Program-made: the position numbers and the translations under genes | NCBI RefSeq assembly: GCF_014705715.1 | Contig: NZ_JACXLC010000001.1 | Coordinates: 1,098,457 to 1,162,456 of the forward strand | DNA: 64,000 nt | Reading direction: 5' to 3' | DNA from: Erythrobacter rubeus | GTDB taxonomy: Bacteria > Pseudomonadota > Alphaproteobacteria > Sphingomonadales > Sphingomonadaceae | In this document: positions 10,590-20,153 of the stretch, one piece after another | Layout: every line of letters begins with the position of its first letter | How positions within the stretch are numbered: position 1 is the stretch's first letter | Notes under the pieces: model-generated | The model's database searches: none | What the model was told of the DNA's origin: nothing | The model's input: only the letters and a program-made list of their open reading frames with translations

Positions 10590-12127
10590 TGGACGGCTTT
10601 CCGATCCTCACCACGATGATGCTGGTGCCTCTCGTGGGCGCAATCCTCTGCCTGTTCATCGGTGGAGCGGCCGCGCGCGGCGTCGCGCTCGCAGCGACGC
10701 TTGCGACTTTCGCGCTCGGCGTCCTGCTATGGGTAAATTACGACATCGGCGGAGCGCAGTGGCAGTTTACGGAACGGGCCGAATTGTTCGAGGGCTTTTC
10801 GTATGCTCTCGGGATAGACGGGATCGCCCTGATGCTGATCATGCTCAGCGTTTTCCTTATGCCGATCTGCATCCTCGCCAGCTGGACTTCGATCACCAAG
10901 CGTGTCGGCGAATACATGAGCGCCTTCCTGTTCATGGAAGTGCTGATGATCGGCGTGTTCGCTGCTCAGGACCTCTTCCTGTTCTACATCTTCTTCGAGG
11001 CCGGGCTGATCCCGATGTACCTCATCATCGGTGTGTGGGGCGGCGATAATCGCATCTACGCTAGCTACAAATTCTTCCTCTACACGCTGCTCGGATCGGT
11101 GCTGATGCTGATCGCGATGTTCTGGATGGTGGGCGAGGCTGGCACTTCCGACATTCCAACACTGATGCAGTACGATTTCCCGGCGGGCGCGCAGTTCTGG
11201 CTATTCCTCGCCTTCTTCGCGAGTTTCGCGGTGAAGATGCCGATGTGGCCGGTCCACACCTGGTTGCCTGACGCGCACGTTCAGGCACCGACCGCGGGAT
11301 CCGTAATACTCGCAGGCGTGCTGCTGAAGCTCGGCGGGTATGGGTTCATCCGCTTCAGCCTGCCGATGTTTCCCGAGGCTTCGGGCGAGCTCGCCTGGCT
11401 GATCTTCGCATTGTCGATGGTTGCGGTGGTCTACACCTCGCTCGTCGCGCTGGTGCAGCAGGACATGAAGAAACTGATCGCCTATTCTTCCGTCGCGCAC
11501 ATGGCGCTGGTCACGGCAGGGCTGTTCGCATTCAACGTGCAGGGTCTCGAAGGTGCGATGATGATCATGCTCGGCCACGGTCTTGTTTCGGGCGCGCTCT
11601 TCCTGTGTGTCGGTGTGATCTACGACCGGCTGCATACCCGTGAGATCGACCGTTATGGCGGGCTCAGCATCAACATGCCGTATTACGCGCTCTTCTTCCT
11701 GCTGTTCATCATGGCGAGCGTTGGCCTTCCGGGGACGAGCAACTTCATCGGAGAATTCCTCGCGCTTGCCGGGATTTATCAGACCTCCACCTGGGTGGCC
11801 TTCGTTTGCACCACCGGCATCATTCTGGGCGCTGCTTACATGCTGTACCTTTATCGGCGCGTCGCTTTCGGTGCGCAGACAAACGAAGATGCGGCGGCCA
11901 TGCCGGATATCAGCGCCCGCGAGTGGGCGATGATGGCGCCAATCGCGGCTGCTGTTTTGTGGATGGGCGTCTATCCAGAAAGCTTCCTCGCGCCCATGCG
12001 CGCTGACATTGCCGCACTCGACGCTCGTATCGCGTCGGCTGCTCCTGCAGATGACAGCCAGCTGGCCGATGGACCTGCGCGGACCGAAGCTGCCAACGCC
12101 ATTGCGCATCAGGGGGGAGAGCACTGA
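10589..12127 (+). CDS. nuoM: NADH-quinone oxidoreductase subunit M (ND4 type)
   Basis: Second antiporter-like proton-pumping subunit (512 residues). The start at 10589 ([19 protein letters not shown]) is chosen because it overlaps the nuoL stop as TAATG and gives a normal first membrane helix; the frame is open further upstream only as read-through of nuoL. Hallmarks are [18 protein letters not shown], the [27 protein letters not shown] stretch and [12 protein letters not shown]. An alanine-rich, soluble tail of about 40 residues follows the last helix. The stop overlaps the nuoN start (TGATG). Confidence 0.97.
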   Translation: MDGFPILTTMMLVPLVGAILCLFIGGAAARGVALAATLATFALGVLLWVNYDIGGAQWQFTERAELFEGFSYALGIDGIALMLIMLSVFLMPICILASWTSITKRVGEYMSAFLFMEVLMIGVFAAQDLFLFYIFFEAGLIPMYLIIGVWGGDNRIYASYKFFLYTLLGSVLMLIAMFWMVGEAGTSDIPTLMQYDFPAGAQFWLFLAFFASFAVKMPMWPVHTWLPDAHVQAPTAGSVILAGVLLKLGGYGFIRFSLPMFPEASGELAWLIFALSMVAVVYTSLVALVQQDMKKLIAYSSVAHMALVTAGLFAFNVQGLEGAMMIMLGHGLVSGALFLCVGVIYDRLHTREIDRYGGLSINMPYYALFFLLFIMASVGLPGTSNFIGEFLALAGIYQTSTWVAFVCTTGIILGAAYMLYLYRRVAFGAQTNEDAAAMPDISAREWAMMAPIAAAVLWMGVYPESFLAPMRADIAALDARIASAAPADDSQLADGPARTEAANAIAHQGGEH

Positions 12128-13605
12128 TGGATTTTGCTCCTTCCTTTGCGCTGATCGCGCCGGAACTGCTGCTGACCGGCGCGGGGCTCGCGCTGCTGAT
12201 GGTCGCAGCCTGGGGCGGTGACAAAGCCGCGCGCTTCGTCGCCATCGCAGCGGCTGCTGCGCTGTTCGGCGCGGGCTTCATGCTGGTGCCTGGCCTGCAC
12301 TTTGGAACCGACGGTCCCGAAACAATTGCGTTCGGCGGATTGATGCGGGTCGATAGCTTCGCGCTGTTTGCAAAGGCGCTGATCTATCTCGCTGCAATCG
12401 CCTGTCTGATGATCGCGCCTGCCTTCTTCAACTCGGCTGCTGCCGGTCAGGAACGCGGCCTGCGATCCGAATACCCTGTCCTGATCCTGTTCGCGGCGCT
12501 CGGCATGAACATCATGGTTTCGGCGGCCGATTTCATGACGCTTTACCTCGGGCTCGAGCTGAACAGTCTGGCTTCGTATGTGCTCGCGGCGATCCTTAGG
12601 CGTGACACACGCTCGGCTGAGGCAGGCCTCAAATACTTTGTCCTTGGCGCGCTCGCATCGGGCATTCTGCTTTATGGTATGAGCCTGCTTTACGGTTTCA
12701 CCGGCGGCACCGACTTCGCGACCGTGCGCGCCGGATTGACAGGTGAGCTGGCGATCGGCGCCCTGTTAGGATTGATTTTCGTTCTGGCGGGCCTCGCGTT
12801 CAAGATAGCGGCGGTGCCGTTCCACATGTGGACGCCGGATGTCTACGAAGGCGCGCCCACGCCGGTGACGATGTTCTTTGCCACCGCGCCCAAAGTCGCT
12901 GCTGTCGCGCTCACGGCCCGCGTCGTGTTCGAAGTGTTCGGAGCGCAGGTGACGGCCTGGCAGCAGATCGTGATGTTCACCGCGCTTGCATCGATCATCT
13001 TCGGCGCGCTCGGGGCGATCGGGCAGGAAAACCTGAAGCGGCTGCTCGCCTACTCATCAATCAACAACGTCGGCTTCATCCTGCTCGGCCTCGCCGTTGC
13101 GAACGAAGCGGGGGCAAGCGCCATGCTGGTCTATCTCTTTATCTACGTGGCGATGAGCCTCGGCGGGTTTACAGCGCTGCTGATGCTCCGGAGCGAAGAG
13201 GGTGAACTGTTCGAAACCTTCGGTGACATTCGCGGGCTTTCGGTCACCCAGCCAGCGATTGCCTGGTGCCTGCTGCTTTTCATGTTCAGCCTCGCAGGGA
13301 TCCCACCGCTGCTCGGTTTTTACAGCAAGTTTGTGGTGTTCCAAGCGACCGTCGAGGCCGGCCTGATCGCGTTCGGCGCCATCGCCATCGCCGCGAGCGT
13401 CATCGGCGCGTTCTATTACATCAAGTTCGTCAAGGTGATGTTCTTCGATGAACCCGCTGACGTGGTGAAGGGATCGAGCGGAACGGCGCATTGGGTGCTG
13501 CTGTTCCTGACCGCGGCGATCATCTCGCCGCTCGGATACCTGCTCACGCCATCGCTTACCGATCTGGCCGACAAGGCTGCAGCGGCGCTGTTCCTTGCCG
13601 TCTGA
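12127..13605 (+). CDS. nuoN: NADH-quinone oxidoreductase subunit N (ND2 type)
   Basis: Third antiporter-like subunit of complex I, 492 residues with about 14 hydrophobic spans. Hallmarks are LYLGLELNSLASYVLAAI near residue 140, FKIAAVPFHMWTPDVYEGAPTPVT near residue 225, and LLAYSSINNVGFILLGLAV. It is the last nuo gene. Its 3' end overlaps the TTG start of birA by 11 bases, so the following metabolic genes are probably on the same transcript. Confidence 0.97.
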   Translation: MDFAPSFALIAPELLLTGAGLALLMVAAWGGDKAARFVAIAAAAALFGAGFMLVPGLHFGTDGPETIAFGGLMRVDSFALFAKALIYLAAIACLMIAPAFFNSAAAGQERGLRSEYPVLILFAALGMNIMVSAADFMTLYLGLELNSLASYVLAAILRRDTRSAEAGLKYFVLGALASGILLYGMSLLYGFTGGTDFATVRAGLTGELAIGALLGLIFVLAGLAFKIAAVPFHMWTPDVYEGAPTPVTMFFATAPKVAAVALTARVVFEVFGAQVTAWQQIVMFTALASIIFGALGAIGQENLKRLLAYSSINNVGFILLGLAVANEAGASAMLVYLFIYVAMSLGGFTALLMLRSEEGELFETFGDIRGLSVTQPAIAWCLLLFMFSLAGIPPLLGFYSKFVVFQATVEAGLIAFGAIAIAASVIGAFYYIKFVKVMFFDEPADVVKGSSGTAHWVLLFLTAAIISPLGYLLTPSLTDLADKAAAALFLAV

Positions 13606-14326
13606 TTTGGGCGGTTTGATCACTTTCGTCGAGGAAACGGGGTCGACCAACGCCGATCTCGCGGCTGCTGTCAGAGCGGGCGAGAGAGTAAATGAAGGCA
13701 GTTGGCTCGTTGCGGAGCGGCAAAATGCCGGCCGGGGGCGTCAGGGCCGCGAATGGTTCGACGGCTCGGGCAATTTCATGGGCTCCACTGTTGTCGCGAT
13801 CAAGGCTGGCGATAAGCCCCCGGCAACGCTTTCGTTCGTGGCGGCCTTGTCGGTTTTCGAGGCCGCCAGCGATGCCGTGGGCGATGGTGCAAACGTCCAG
13901 CTCAAATGGCCGAATGACGTCATGCTGGAAGGCGCGAAGCTGTCGGGAATCCTGCTGGAAATGGTCGCGGAGCATGTCGTCGTGGGGATCGGCGTCAACC
14001 TTGCGCAAGCGCCTGATCTGGCTGAGCGCCGGATTGTCGCCATCGCCGATTTCGTCAAACCCCCGCCGCTGAGGGACTTTGCCGACGACTTGGCTAGAGT
14101 ATTCGCGCGTGAGCTCCAATCGTGGCGTGACACCAGCCTTTCCGACATGCTCGAACGCTTTCTGGCATTGTCGATCCACTCTCAAGGAGCACCGATCCGG
14201 GTGCACGACGCGGACGGCGAGTTCGTGGAGGGCACCTTTGCCGGGTTAGAGGAAAGCGACGGAGCGCTCCGCCTCCGCTTGGCGGACGGCGCGGAACGTG
14301 TCATTCGCGCTGGTGACATAAGCTAA
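13595..14326 (+). CDS. birA: Biotin--[acetyl-CoA-carboxylase] ligase
   Basis: Activates biotin with ATP and attaches it to the carrier protein of biotin enzymes. The protein has 243 residues and lacks the N-terminal winged-helix repressor domain, so it is a mono-functional ligase. Motifs are the biotinoyl-AMP loop GRGRQGR (residues 46-52), KWPNDV (104-109) and Lys115 in the GAKLSGIL stretch, plus a C-terminal SH3-like part (IRVHDADGEFVEGTFAG). The start is probably TTG at 13595 inside nuoN; no ATG lies before the conserved FVEETGSTN. The nuoN-birA-coaX order is familiar in alphaproteobacteria. Confidence 0.95.
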   Translation: MPSDLGGLITFVEETGSTNADLAAAVRAGERVNEGSWLVAERQNAGRGRQGREWFDGSGNFMGSTVVAIKAGDKPPATLSFVAALSVFEAASDAVGDGANVQLKWPNDVMLEGAKLSGILLEMVAEHVVVGIGVNLAQAPDLAERRIVAIADFVKPPPLRDFADDLARVFARELQSWRDTSLSDMLERFLALSIHSQGAPIRVHDADGEFVEGTFAGLEESDGALRLRLADGAERVIRAGDIS

Positions 14327-14338
14327 GGAGAGGCCGAC

Positions 14339-15130
14339 ATGCTGCTCGCCGCCGATGTAGGAAACACCAATGTCGTCTTTGCGCTGTTCGAACCGAACGG
14401 GAAGGGCGGCTTCGATGCGCGCGCACGTTGGCGCATCGCGAGCGACCCGCGGCGGACGGGCGATGAATACGCGGTCTGGCTGCTGCAACTGCTTTCGATC
14501 GAAGGGGTGGGGCGCGACGAGATCACGCAGATTGTGTACGCCTCGGTCGTACCGCGCGCAGACCACAACCTTTCGGTCCTTGCGCAGAAATATTTCGGGA
14601 TCACCCCGCTCAAAGCAGGCGAGGGCAAGGCAGCGTGGCAGTTTGAGATCGATGTCGATCAGCCCAGCTCGCTGGGTGCGGACCGGGCCTTGAATATACT
14701 CGCCGCGCACCGCAAATATGGCGGAGACCTGATCGTGATCGATTTCGGCACCGCGACCAAATTCGAAGCGATCGACTTCAACGGCACGTATAAAGGCGGC
14801 TCCATCGCACCGGGGATCAACCTCTCCCTCGATGCGTTGGTGGGAAAGACGGCGAAGCTTCCGCGCATCGCGATCCGCGCGCCGGCCTCGAAAAGCGTTA
14901 TCGGACGCAACACTGAGGACCAGATGCTGATCGGTGTGTTCTGGGGCTACGTCGCCATGATGGAAGGCATTGTTGAACGGATGCGAGCCGAAATCGGCAG
15001 ACCTGCAAAGGTCGTCGCCACAGGCGGCCTCGCGATATTGTTCAACGATGCGACCGACATTTTCGATTACGTCGATGCGGACCTCACGATTGAGGGCCTC
15101 GCCATTCTGGCTGAGCAAGCATCGAACTGA
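14339..15130 (+). CDS. coaX: Type III pantothenate kinase
   Basis: Catalyses ATP-dependent phosphorylation of pantothenate, the first step to coenzyme A. The 263-residue protein belongs to the ASKHA fold. Phosphate-1 motif [14 protein letters not shown] lies at the N-terminus with Asp6. The pantothenate-binding GADR appears in [15 protein letters not shown], and the phosphate-2 segment is [14 protein letters not shown]. This isoform is not feedback-inhibited by CoA in characterised members. A good ribosome site (AAGGAGAGG) stands 8 bases before the ATG, 12 bases after birA. Confidence 0.96.
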   Translation: MLLAADVGNTNVVFALFEPNGKGGFDARARWRIASDPRRTGDEYAVWLLQLLSIEGVGRDEITQIVYASVVPRADHNLSVLAQKYFGITPLKAGEGKAAWQFEIDVDQPSSLGADRALNILAAHRKYGGDLIVIDFGTATKFEAIDFNGTYKGGSIAPGINLSLDALVGKTAKLPRIAIRAPASKSVIGRNTEDQMLIGVFWGYVAMMEGIVERMRAEIGRPAKVVATGGLAILFNDATDIFDYVDADLTIEGLAILAEQASN

Positions 15131-15163
15131 TTATCACTCAAATACAAAGATTTACATTGCTAA

Positions 15164-16831
15164 GTGAAAAAGAACTTCAAACCCGAGAACGAACTGCTTC
15201 TCCTCGCCCTCGGCGGCTCCGGAGAGATTGGCATGAACGTCAATCTGTATGGCTGCGACGGCAAATGGCTCATGGTCGATCTGGGCATGACCTTTTCCGG
15301 CAACGAATATCCCGGTGTCGACCTCGTCTTTGCCGATCTCGAATTTATCGAGGAGCGGACGCGCGACCTGCTGGGCATCGTGCTGACCCACGCGCATGAA
15401 GACCATATCGGGGCAGTGCCGTACTTTGCGGAAGAACTCGGCGTGCCGCTTTACGCGACGCCGTTCACCGCCGATCTGGTTGCGCGCAAGCTCGACGAGG
15501 CGGGATTGCTCGGCAAGGTCGAGCTCAACATCATTGAGGAAGACCACGGGCACCTGGATATCGGCCCCTTCTCGGTCACCTACATTCCGCTCGCGCATTC
15601 GATTGCCGAGGGTAACGCACTGCTGATCGATACGCCGTACGGACGGGTATTCCACACCGGCGACTGGAAGCTCGATGAAGAGCCGATCATCGGCGAACCC
15701 ACTACCGAGGAAGAGTTGCGGGAGATCGGCGCCGAGGGCGTTCGCGCGCTCGTGTGCGATTCGACCAACGTCTTTAATCCTAATCCCTCAGGCTCCGAAG
15801 GGGCCGTGCATCAGGCGCTGATGGAAGAGGTCGCGAGGCACAGCGGGAAGCGTGTGCTAGTCACCACCTTCGCCAGCAATGTCGCGCGCCTCCAGACCCT
15901 TGGCGAAGTCGCGCGCGAGACCGGACGGCAGGTCTGCGTTGCTGGTCGTTCCCTCGATCGCATCATCGAGGTCGCCCAGGATAACGGTTATCTCGAGGAC
16001 TTCCCCGAATCGGTCGATTTCGACACGGCGATGCGCCTGCCGCGCGGCGAGGTGCTTATCCTGGCCACCGGCGGGCAGGGCGAGCCGCGCGCCGCGCTCT
16101 CCCGCATCGCCGACGATAGCCATCCGATCGAGCTGACCGGAGGAGATGTCGTGCTTTTCTCCTCACGCCAGATCCCGGGTAACGAGATCGCGATCGGCAA
16201 AATTCAGAACATGCTGGCCGCTCGCGGGGTCACGATGGTGACCGATCGGCAGGCGGGCATTCATGTGTCGGGCCATCCGGGGCGCCCGGAACTCGAAGCG
16301 CTGTATGACTGGCTCAAACCAGAGGTGCTGGTTCCTGTGCACGGCGAGATCCGTCACATGCGCGAACAGGCGCGCGTCGGCAAGGCGAGCGGCATTCCGC
16401 ATAACATCGTCCAGTCGAACGGCGACATCGTGCGCCTTGCGCCCGGAGAGCCGGGACGTTTGGCGCAGGTTCGCAGCGGACGACTTGTCCTTGATGGCGA
16501 CATAATCACTCCGGCCGATGGCGAAGCGGTCACTATGCGCCGCCGGGTTGCTCACGAAGGCGCGATCGTCGTCGTGCTCTATCGCGGAGAGGCGCCTGCA
16601 ATCGAGGCGATCGGCCTGCCGCTGGACGAAGACATGCCGGATTTCATCGCGGAAACACAGGACGATATTCTGAAAGCGATTGGCAAGTTGAAAGGCAAGA
16701 GCGCGCAGGATCCCGCCGCAGTTCATGAAGCGGCCCGGCTCGCAGCGCGGCGCGCAGCCCGCCGGTGGTCCGGGAAGAGCCCGCAGGTGCGGGTTATCAT
16801 GCCGGGCCGGATCAAGGAAGGCCGCCGCTGA
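15164..16831 (+). CDS. rnj: Ribonuclease J
   Basis: Metallo-beta-lactamase/beta-CASP nuclease of 555 residues, expected to act as a 5'-3' exonuclease and endonuclease in RNA maturation and decay. The zinc motif HAHEDH lies at residues 76-81, with further metal ligands near AHSIAEGNAL and HTGDWKLDEEP. The beta-CASP part follows (VTTFASNVARLQTL; GHPGRPELEALYDWLKPEVLVPVHGE). Translation starts at GTG 15164, preceded by an AT-rich stretch after coaX. The last base of its stop is the A of the next ATG (TGATG). Confidence 0.95.
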   Translation: MKKNFKPENELLLLALGGSGEIGMNVNLYGCDGKWLMVDLGMTFSGNEYPGVDLVFADLEFIEERTRDLLGIVLTHAHEDHIGAVPYFAEELGVPLYATPFTADLVARKLDEAGLLGKVELNIIEEDHGHLDIGPFSVTYIPLAHSIAEGNALLIDTPYGRVFHTGDWKLDEEPIIGEPTTEEELREIGAEGVRALVCDSTNVFNPNPSGSEGAVHQALMEEVARHSGKRVLVTTFASNVARLQTLGEVARETGRQVCVAGRSLDRIIEVAQDNGYLEDFPESVDFDTAMRLPRGEVLILATGGQGEPRAALSRIADDSHPIELTGGDVVLFSSRQIPGNEIAIGKIQNMLAARGVTMVTDRQAGIHVSGHPGRPELEALYDWLKPEVLVPVHGEIRHMREQARVGKASGIPHNIVQSNGDIVRLAPGEPGRLAQVRSGRLVLDGDIITPADGEAVTMRRRVAHEGAIVVVLYRGEAPAIEAIGLPLDEDMPDFIAETQDDILKAIGKLKGKSAQDPAAVHEAARLAARRAARRWSGKSPQVRVIMPGRIKEGRR

Positions 16832-17121
16832 TGGAATGGACGTCGATCCTTGCGATCTACTTCCTCATCTGGGTGATGACAGCGTTCATCATGCTGCCAT
16901 TTGGCGTGCGCACCGCCGATGAAGCGGGCGTCGATACAGTGCCAGGGCAGGCCGAAAGCGCGCCGGTCAGCTTCAGGCCGGGCAAACTGGCCATCCGGGC
17001 GACGATCATCGCCAGCGTGCTTACAACCATCTTCGTGCTCAATTACGAATATGGCTGGGTTGGGGTGGACACCTTCGACATCCTCCCCGAACCGCCAACC
17101 CAACTGGGACCGCGCGATTAG
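16831..17121 (+). CDS. DUF1467 family membrane protein
   Basis: A 96-residue protein with two transmembrane helices, residues about 4-25 (SILAIYFLIWVMTAFIMLPFG) and 55-75 (IRATIIASVLTTIFVLNYE), and the pattern MLPFGVRTADEAG typical of DUF1467. The start at 16831 overlaps the rnj stop and is preferred over read-through upstream codons. Function unknown; the rnj-DUF1467 pairing is common in alphaproteobacteria. Its stop overlaps by four bases, tail to tail, with the stop of the coiled-coil gene on the other strand. Confidence 0.88.
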   Translation: MEWTSILAIYFLIWVMTAFIMLPFGVRTADEAGVDTVPGQAESAPVSFRPGKLAIRATIIASVLTTIFVLNYEYGWVGVDTFDILPEPPTQLGPRD

Positions 17122-19670
17122 CGGAAGCGTTCGATAGCCTGGGCGAGCACGACGTACAGCTTGCCCATATCCGAGCCCAGAAGCGTCACTCCAAGAGCGT
17201 TCCCGTCGCGTGTCGACAGCATCGATCGCAGCATCTGTTCGAAGTCGTGAATGTAGCGGCTGACGTTGCCCTTGAACGCGTCGTCGTTCTGATAAAGTTC
17301 GGCGATTTCGCGCGCTTCCCCATTGTCGATCAAGCGAACCGCACGGCGCGTGAATATGCCTCGATCCCCCTTCAGGTACGCATCCCATGCAGTGTCGGTC
17401 ACATCCTGCGACAAGGCGCCGGTGATATCGATCGCATTGGAGTTCAGGCTGTCGGTGATCAAAGCCATCCGGCGCGCAAAGTCATTGTTGACCTGCTCCT
17501 CGGCTAGTTCGCGGGCGCGCGTTACACGCTGTTCGAGGTTGCCGGTCAGCTCGTTCACCTTGGCCAGCTGATCGCGCAGCTGCACGGTGGCTTCGCGCCC
17601 GACGCCCGACGCATGAGCGGCGGCCTGTTCAAGCTTGCCGATAGTTTCGGCGCTATTATTGCGCAGCGACCGCTCGAGTGCTTCGACGGCGTCCTCGCTG
17701 ATAGTATCTGCAAGGCTGGCCACCTTTTCGCGGGCGCCTTCGTCCAAGGCAGTGAAGGCCGACCGGGTTGCCGTTTCCAGGCTGTTCAGAGCCTCGCGAA
17801 GCGTCTCCTGCGTTTTTTCACCAAAGGTATCGCCTTCGCTGGAGAGCTTGGCAAAGCCAGCGCGCAGGCCTTGCAATTTCGCGAGCGTATCTTCGCTTTG
17901 CTCGTTCAGCTTCGATTGCAGCGCGTCGATCGAGGAATCGGTTTCGCTCAACGCCTCCTGCGTTTTCACCAGATAGTCGCCAATATCGTTGCTCTGCTGG
18001 CTGGTCCGCATGATTGCGCTGCTGAGCGCCTCTGCGCGCTGTTCGACATTGCCAAGATCACCTGCAGCGACGCCGATTGCCTGGGGAAGATCCTCGCGGC
18101 TGTGCTTCGCGCCAGACTGGATGATTTCGAGCAGGCGGATGCCCGCATCGGTAAGGACGGTAAGCTGAGCCTCGGTTTCCGAAAGGGCTTCGCGCTTCTT
18201 GGCGAGCTGCTCGTCCAATTCGCGCATGCCGAGGCTGAGGGTCGAGCGCGTTTCGTCGCCCTGCTTGCCAATGTCGCTGATGAGCGAACCGAGCCTGTCG
18301 AGCTGCTCGGACATTTCCTGGCTGTGGGCCACAAGTTTCGCCGTCTCGACCGATTGCGCCTCGCGCCTGGTTGCGATCGCTTCGTCTAGCTCGGCAAGTC
18401 GCTGCGCCAGCACTTCGCTGGCCTGCGCCTCACGAGTATCGAAATCGGCCTGCCTGCGCTCCATTTCTTCGTTGAAGCGCTGATCACGCTGCGCAAGCAT
18501 GTCGTCGAAACGGCTTGCTTCGTCCCGTAGCTCTTCGACCCGGCGCTTTGCCGCTGCAAGAGCGTGTTGATCGAGCTTGTCGAGCGATTCCACCGTCATG
18601 CCGACTTCGTCGTGTAAGCGCTCTTTCGATTGATGCAATTGCTCCATTGCGGCGACTTCGGCGTCGCGAAGCTTGGTCGAAACCGCTTTCGTCTCGGCCT
18701 GCAACAGGGTGATGCGCTCACTCAGCGCGCCCAAAGCGGTTTTCTCGGAGCTTTCGATCTCGCCGCGATAGGCTTCGGTTTGCGCTTGAAGCGTCTCGAA
18801 ACGGTTCGTGACCAGCGCTTCGATCATCGAAAGCTGGGTTTCGAAGACCGACAGCGTTTCGCCCACGCGTTTGCCCAGTGCGTTCACCTGGACTTCGCTT
18901 GCCGATCCGAATTCGTTCAATCTCTGAAAGCCGCCAATGAGCTTCTCGACCTGCTCGTGTGCGGTACGACCGGCATTGCCGACTTGGTTCGACACGTCAC
19001 GCGCGGAATTGGCCACGACGGGCAAATCGTCGCGCAGCTTTGTCATGTTGGACAGTGCAGCCTCGCTTGTGGTTCCGATCCGATCGACCTGCTCGCCATT
19101 GGTGGTGATCAGGTCTTGCAGTTCTGCAGCGTGGGCAGAGATTTTCTCGCTGGCGATGCGGCCAAGCGATTCCAGTTCAAGCGACTGAGCGCCAAGGAAT
19201 TCCCGCGCAACGCTAAGCTCGCGGTTCACCACATTGAGGCGGCTTTCCAATCGCGCGCTCTCATGACTAAGCATCGCAGCAGTATCGGCGAACCGCCGCG
19301 CTTCCGAGCGGGAGTTGCGCATCGCGATCAGCCACGCGATCCCGATAAGCAGCACGGGAACCGACCAGTCGATGATCCAGCGCACCCACTGGGCAGGCGG
19401 TGTCTGGGGCGCGGCCAGCAATTCGGCGCGCATCGCCCATCCGTAAAGCCCGGTCCAACCCAGAACCGCCGTGATAGCGAGCGCCGGGACTATCCAGCCA
19501 TAGCGCGCTGGCTCGGTCATCTCTTCGTAATGGTCATACGCCTCGTCTTCCATTTCAGGATAGAATTCGGCGTCCTCATAGGAAGCAGTCGTGCTCACTT
19601 CCTCGATTTCGGCGGCACTGCCATCAGGCTCTGGGCCGACGGCGCGAATGGGGTGATTTCCTCCGGTCAT
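17118..19670 (-). CDS. Large coiled-coil inner-membrane protein of unknown function
   Basis: An 850-residue protein. Residues 1-56 are acidic and rich in Glu/Tyr/Asp. Two membrane helices lie at about 58-80 and 98-117. The remaining 730 residues are almost entirely heptad-type helix, rich in Ala, Glu, Gln and Ser, resembling the signalling helices of chemoreceptors but with no recognisable methylation hairpin or ligand domain. The last 130 residues look globular (ALSQDVTDTAWDAYLKGDRGIFTRRAVRLIDNGEAREIAELY). It diverges from the Hpt-like gene across a 70-bp gap, which suggests shared control. Such proteins are often labelled ATPase or kinesin-like, but no Walker motif is visible. A scaffold or polarity role is speculation. 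Confidence 0.85.
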   Translation of the reverse strand: MTGGNHPIRAVGPEPDGSAAEIEEVSTTASYEDAEFYPEMEDEAYDHYEEMTEPARYGWIVPALAITAVLGWTGLYGWAMRAELLAAPQTPPAQWVRWIIDWSVPVLLIGIAWLIAMRNSRSEARRFADTAAMLSHESARLESRLNVVNRELSVAREFLGAQSLELESLGRIASEKISAHAAELQDLITTNGEQVDRIGTTSEAALSNMTKLRDDLPVVANSARDVSNQVGNAGRTAHEQVEKLIGGFQRLNEFGSASEVQVNALGKRVGETLSVFETQLSMIEALVTNRFETLQAQTEAYRGEIESSEKTALGALSERITLLQAETKAVSTKLRDAEVAAMEQLHQSKERLHDEVGMTVESLDKLDQHALAAAKRRVEELRDEASRFDDMLAQRDQRFNEEMERRQADFDTREAQASEVLAQRLAELDEAIATRREAQSVETAKLVAHSQEMSEQLDRLGSLISDIGKQGDETRSTLSLGMRELDEQLAKKREALSETEAQLTVLTDAGIRLLEIIQSGAKHSREDLPQAIGVAAGDLGNVEQRAEALSSAIMRTSQQSNDIGDYLVKTQEALSETDSSIDALQSKLNEQSEDTLAKLQGLRAGFAKLSSEGDTFGEKTQETLREALNSLETATRSAFTALDEGAREKVASLADTISEDAVEALERSLRNNSAETIGKLEQAAAHASGVGREATVQLRDQLAKVNELTGNLEQRVTRARELAEEQVNNDFARRMALITDSLNSNAIDITGALSQDVTDTAWDAYLKGDRGIFTRRAVRLIDNGEAREIAELYQNDDAFKGNVSRYIHDFEQMLRSMLSTRDGNALGVTLLGSDMGKLYVVLAQAIERFR

Positions 19671-19740
19671 CTCAACAAGATATCACAGGATTCGTCTGGA
19701 TAAACCCTGCTTTAACCTTACGGCGTTTAAGCCGCACGAT

Positions 19741-20040
19741 ATGGCTTATGAAAACGGCGCCCTCGATGCGAATCTCGCCGCTGCGGCGGGTGATGACCCT
19801 GCACTGATTCGGGAGCTTCGCGGCGCGTTTTACGAGAGTGCGAGCAAACAGCTTGATCTGCTCAAGCGGTCGCGTTGCGATGGCAACTGGAACGTTGCCG
19901 CGATGCGCCTCAAGGGGTTGGCTGCGAGTTTCCATGCACAGGACCTGCTGACGGCCGCCGAAAACGCGCTCGCCTCTGCACCAGGGGAACCTGCAGCGAT
20001 CCGGGATATCGAGGACGTGCTGGGCCGATTTTCGGGCTGA
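19741..20040 (+). CDS. Hpt-like protein lacking the phospho-accepting histidine
   Basis: A 99-residue helical protein that follows the Hpt (histidine phosphotransfer) pattern along its length: an acidic/hydrophobic first helix, GDDPALIRELRGAF, a middle helix, the signature helix with xLKG, then AxxLxxAAENAL. The usual AHxLKG box reads AMRLKG, so the histidine position is Met55 (ATG at 19903-19905). His65 (ASFHA) is eleven residues from the LKG register and is not the normal acceptor. It could act as a binding module rather than a phosphocarrier. It is the first gene of the + strand cluster. Confidence 0.72.
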   Translation: MAYENGALDANLAAAAGDDPALIRELRGAFYESASKQLDLLKRSRCDGNWNVAAMRLKGLAASFHAQDLLTAAENALASAPGEPAAIRDIEDVLGRFSG

Positions 20041-20153
20041 CACGCGCTTTTCGCGTCTACTCACGACGAAATCACGGCAAATCGCACCGCTTGCGCTTGA
20101 ACGCGGCGTTGCAACACGCGTAGCGAGGGAGCCTCATTGGAAAGGTCCTGAGC

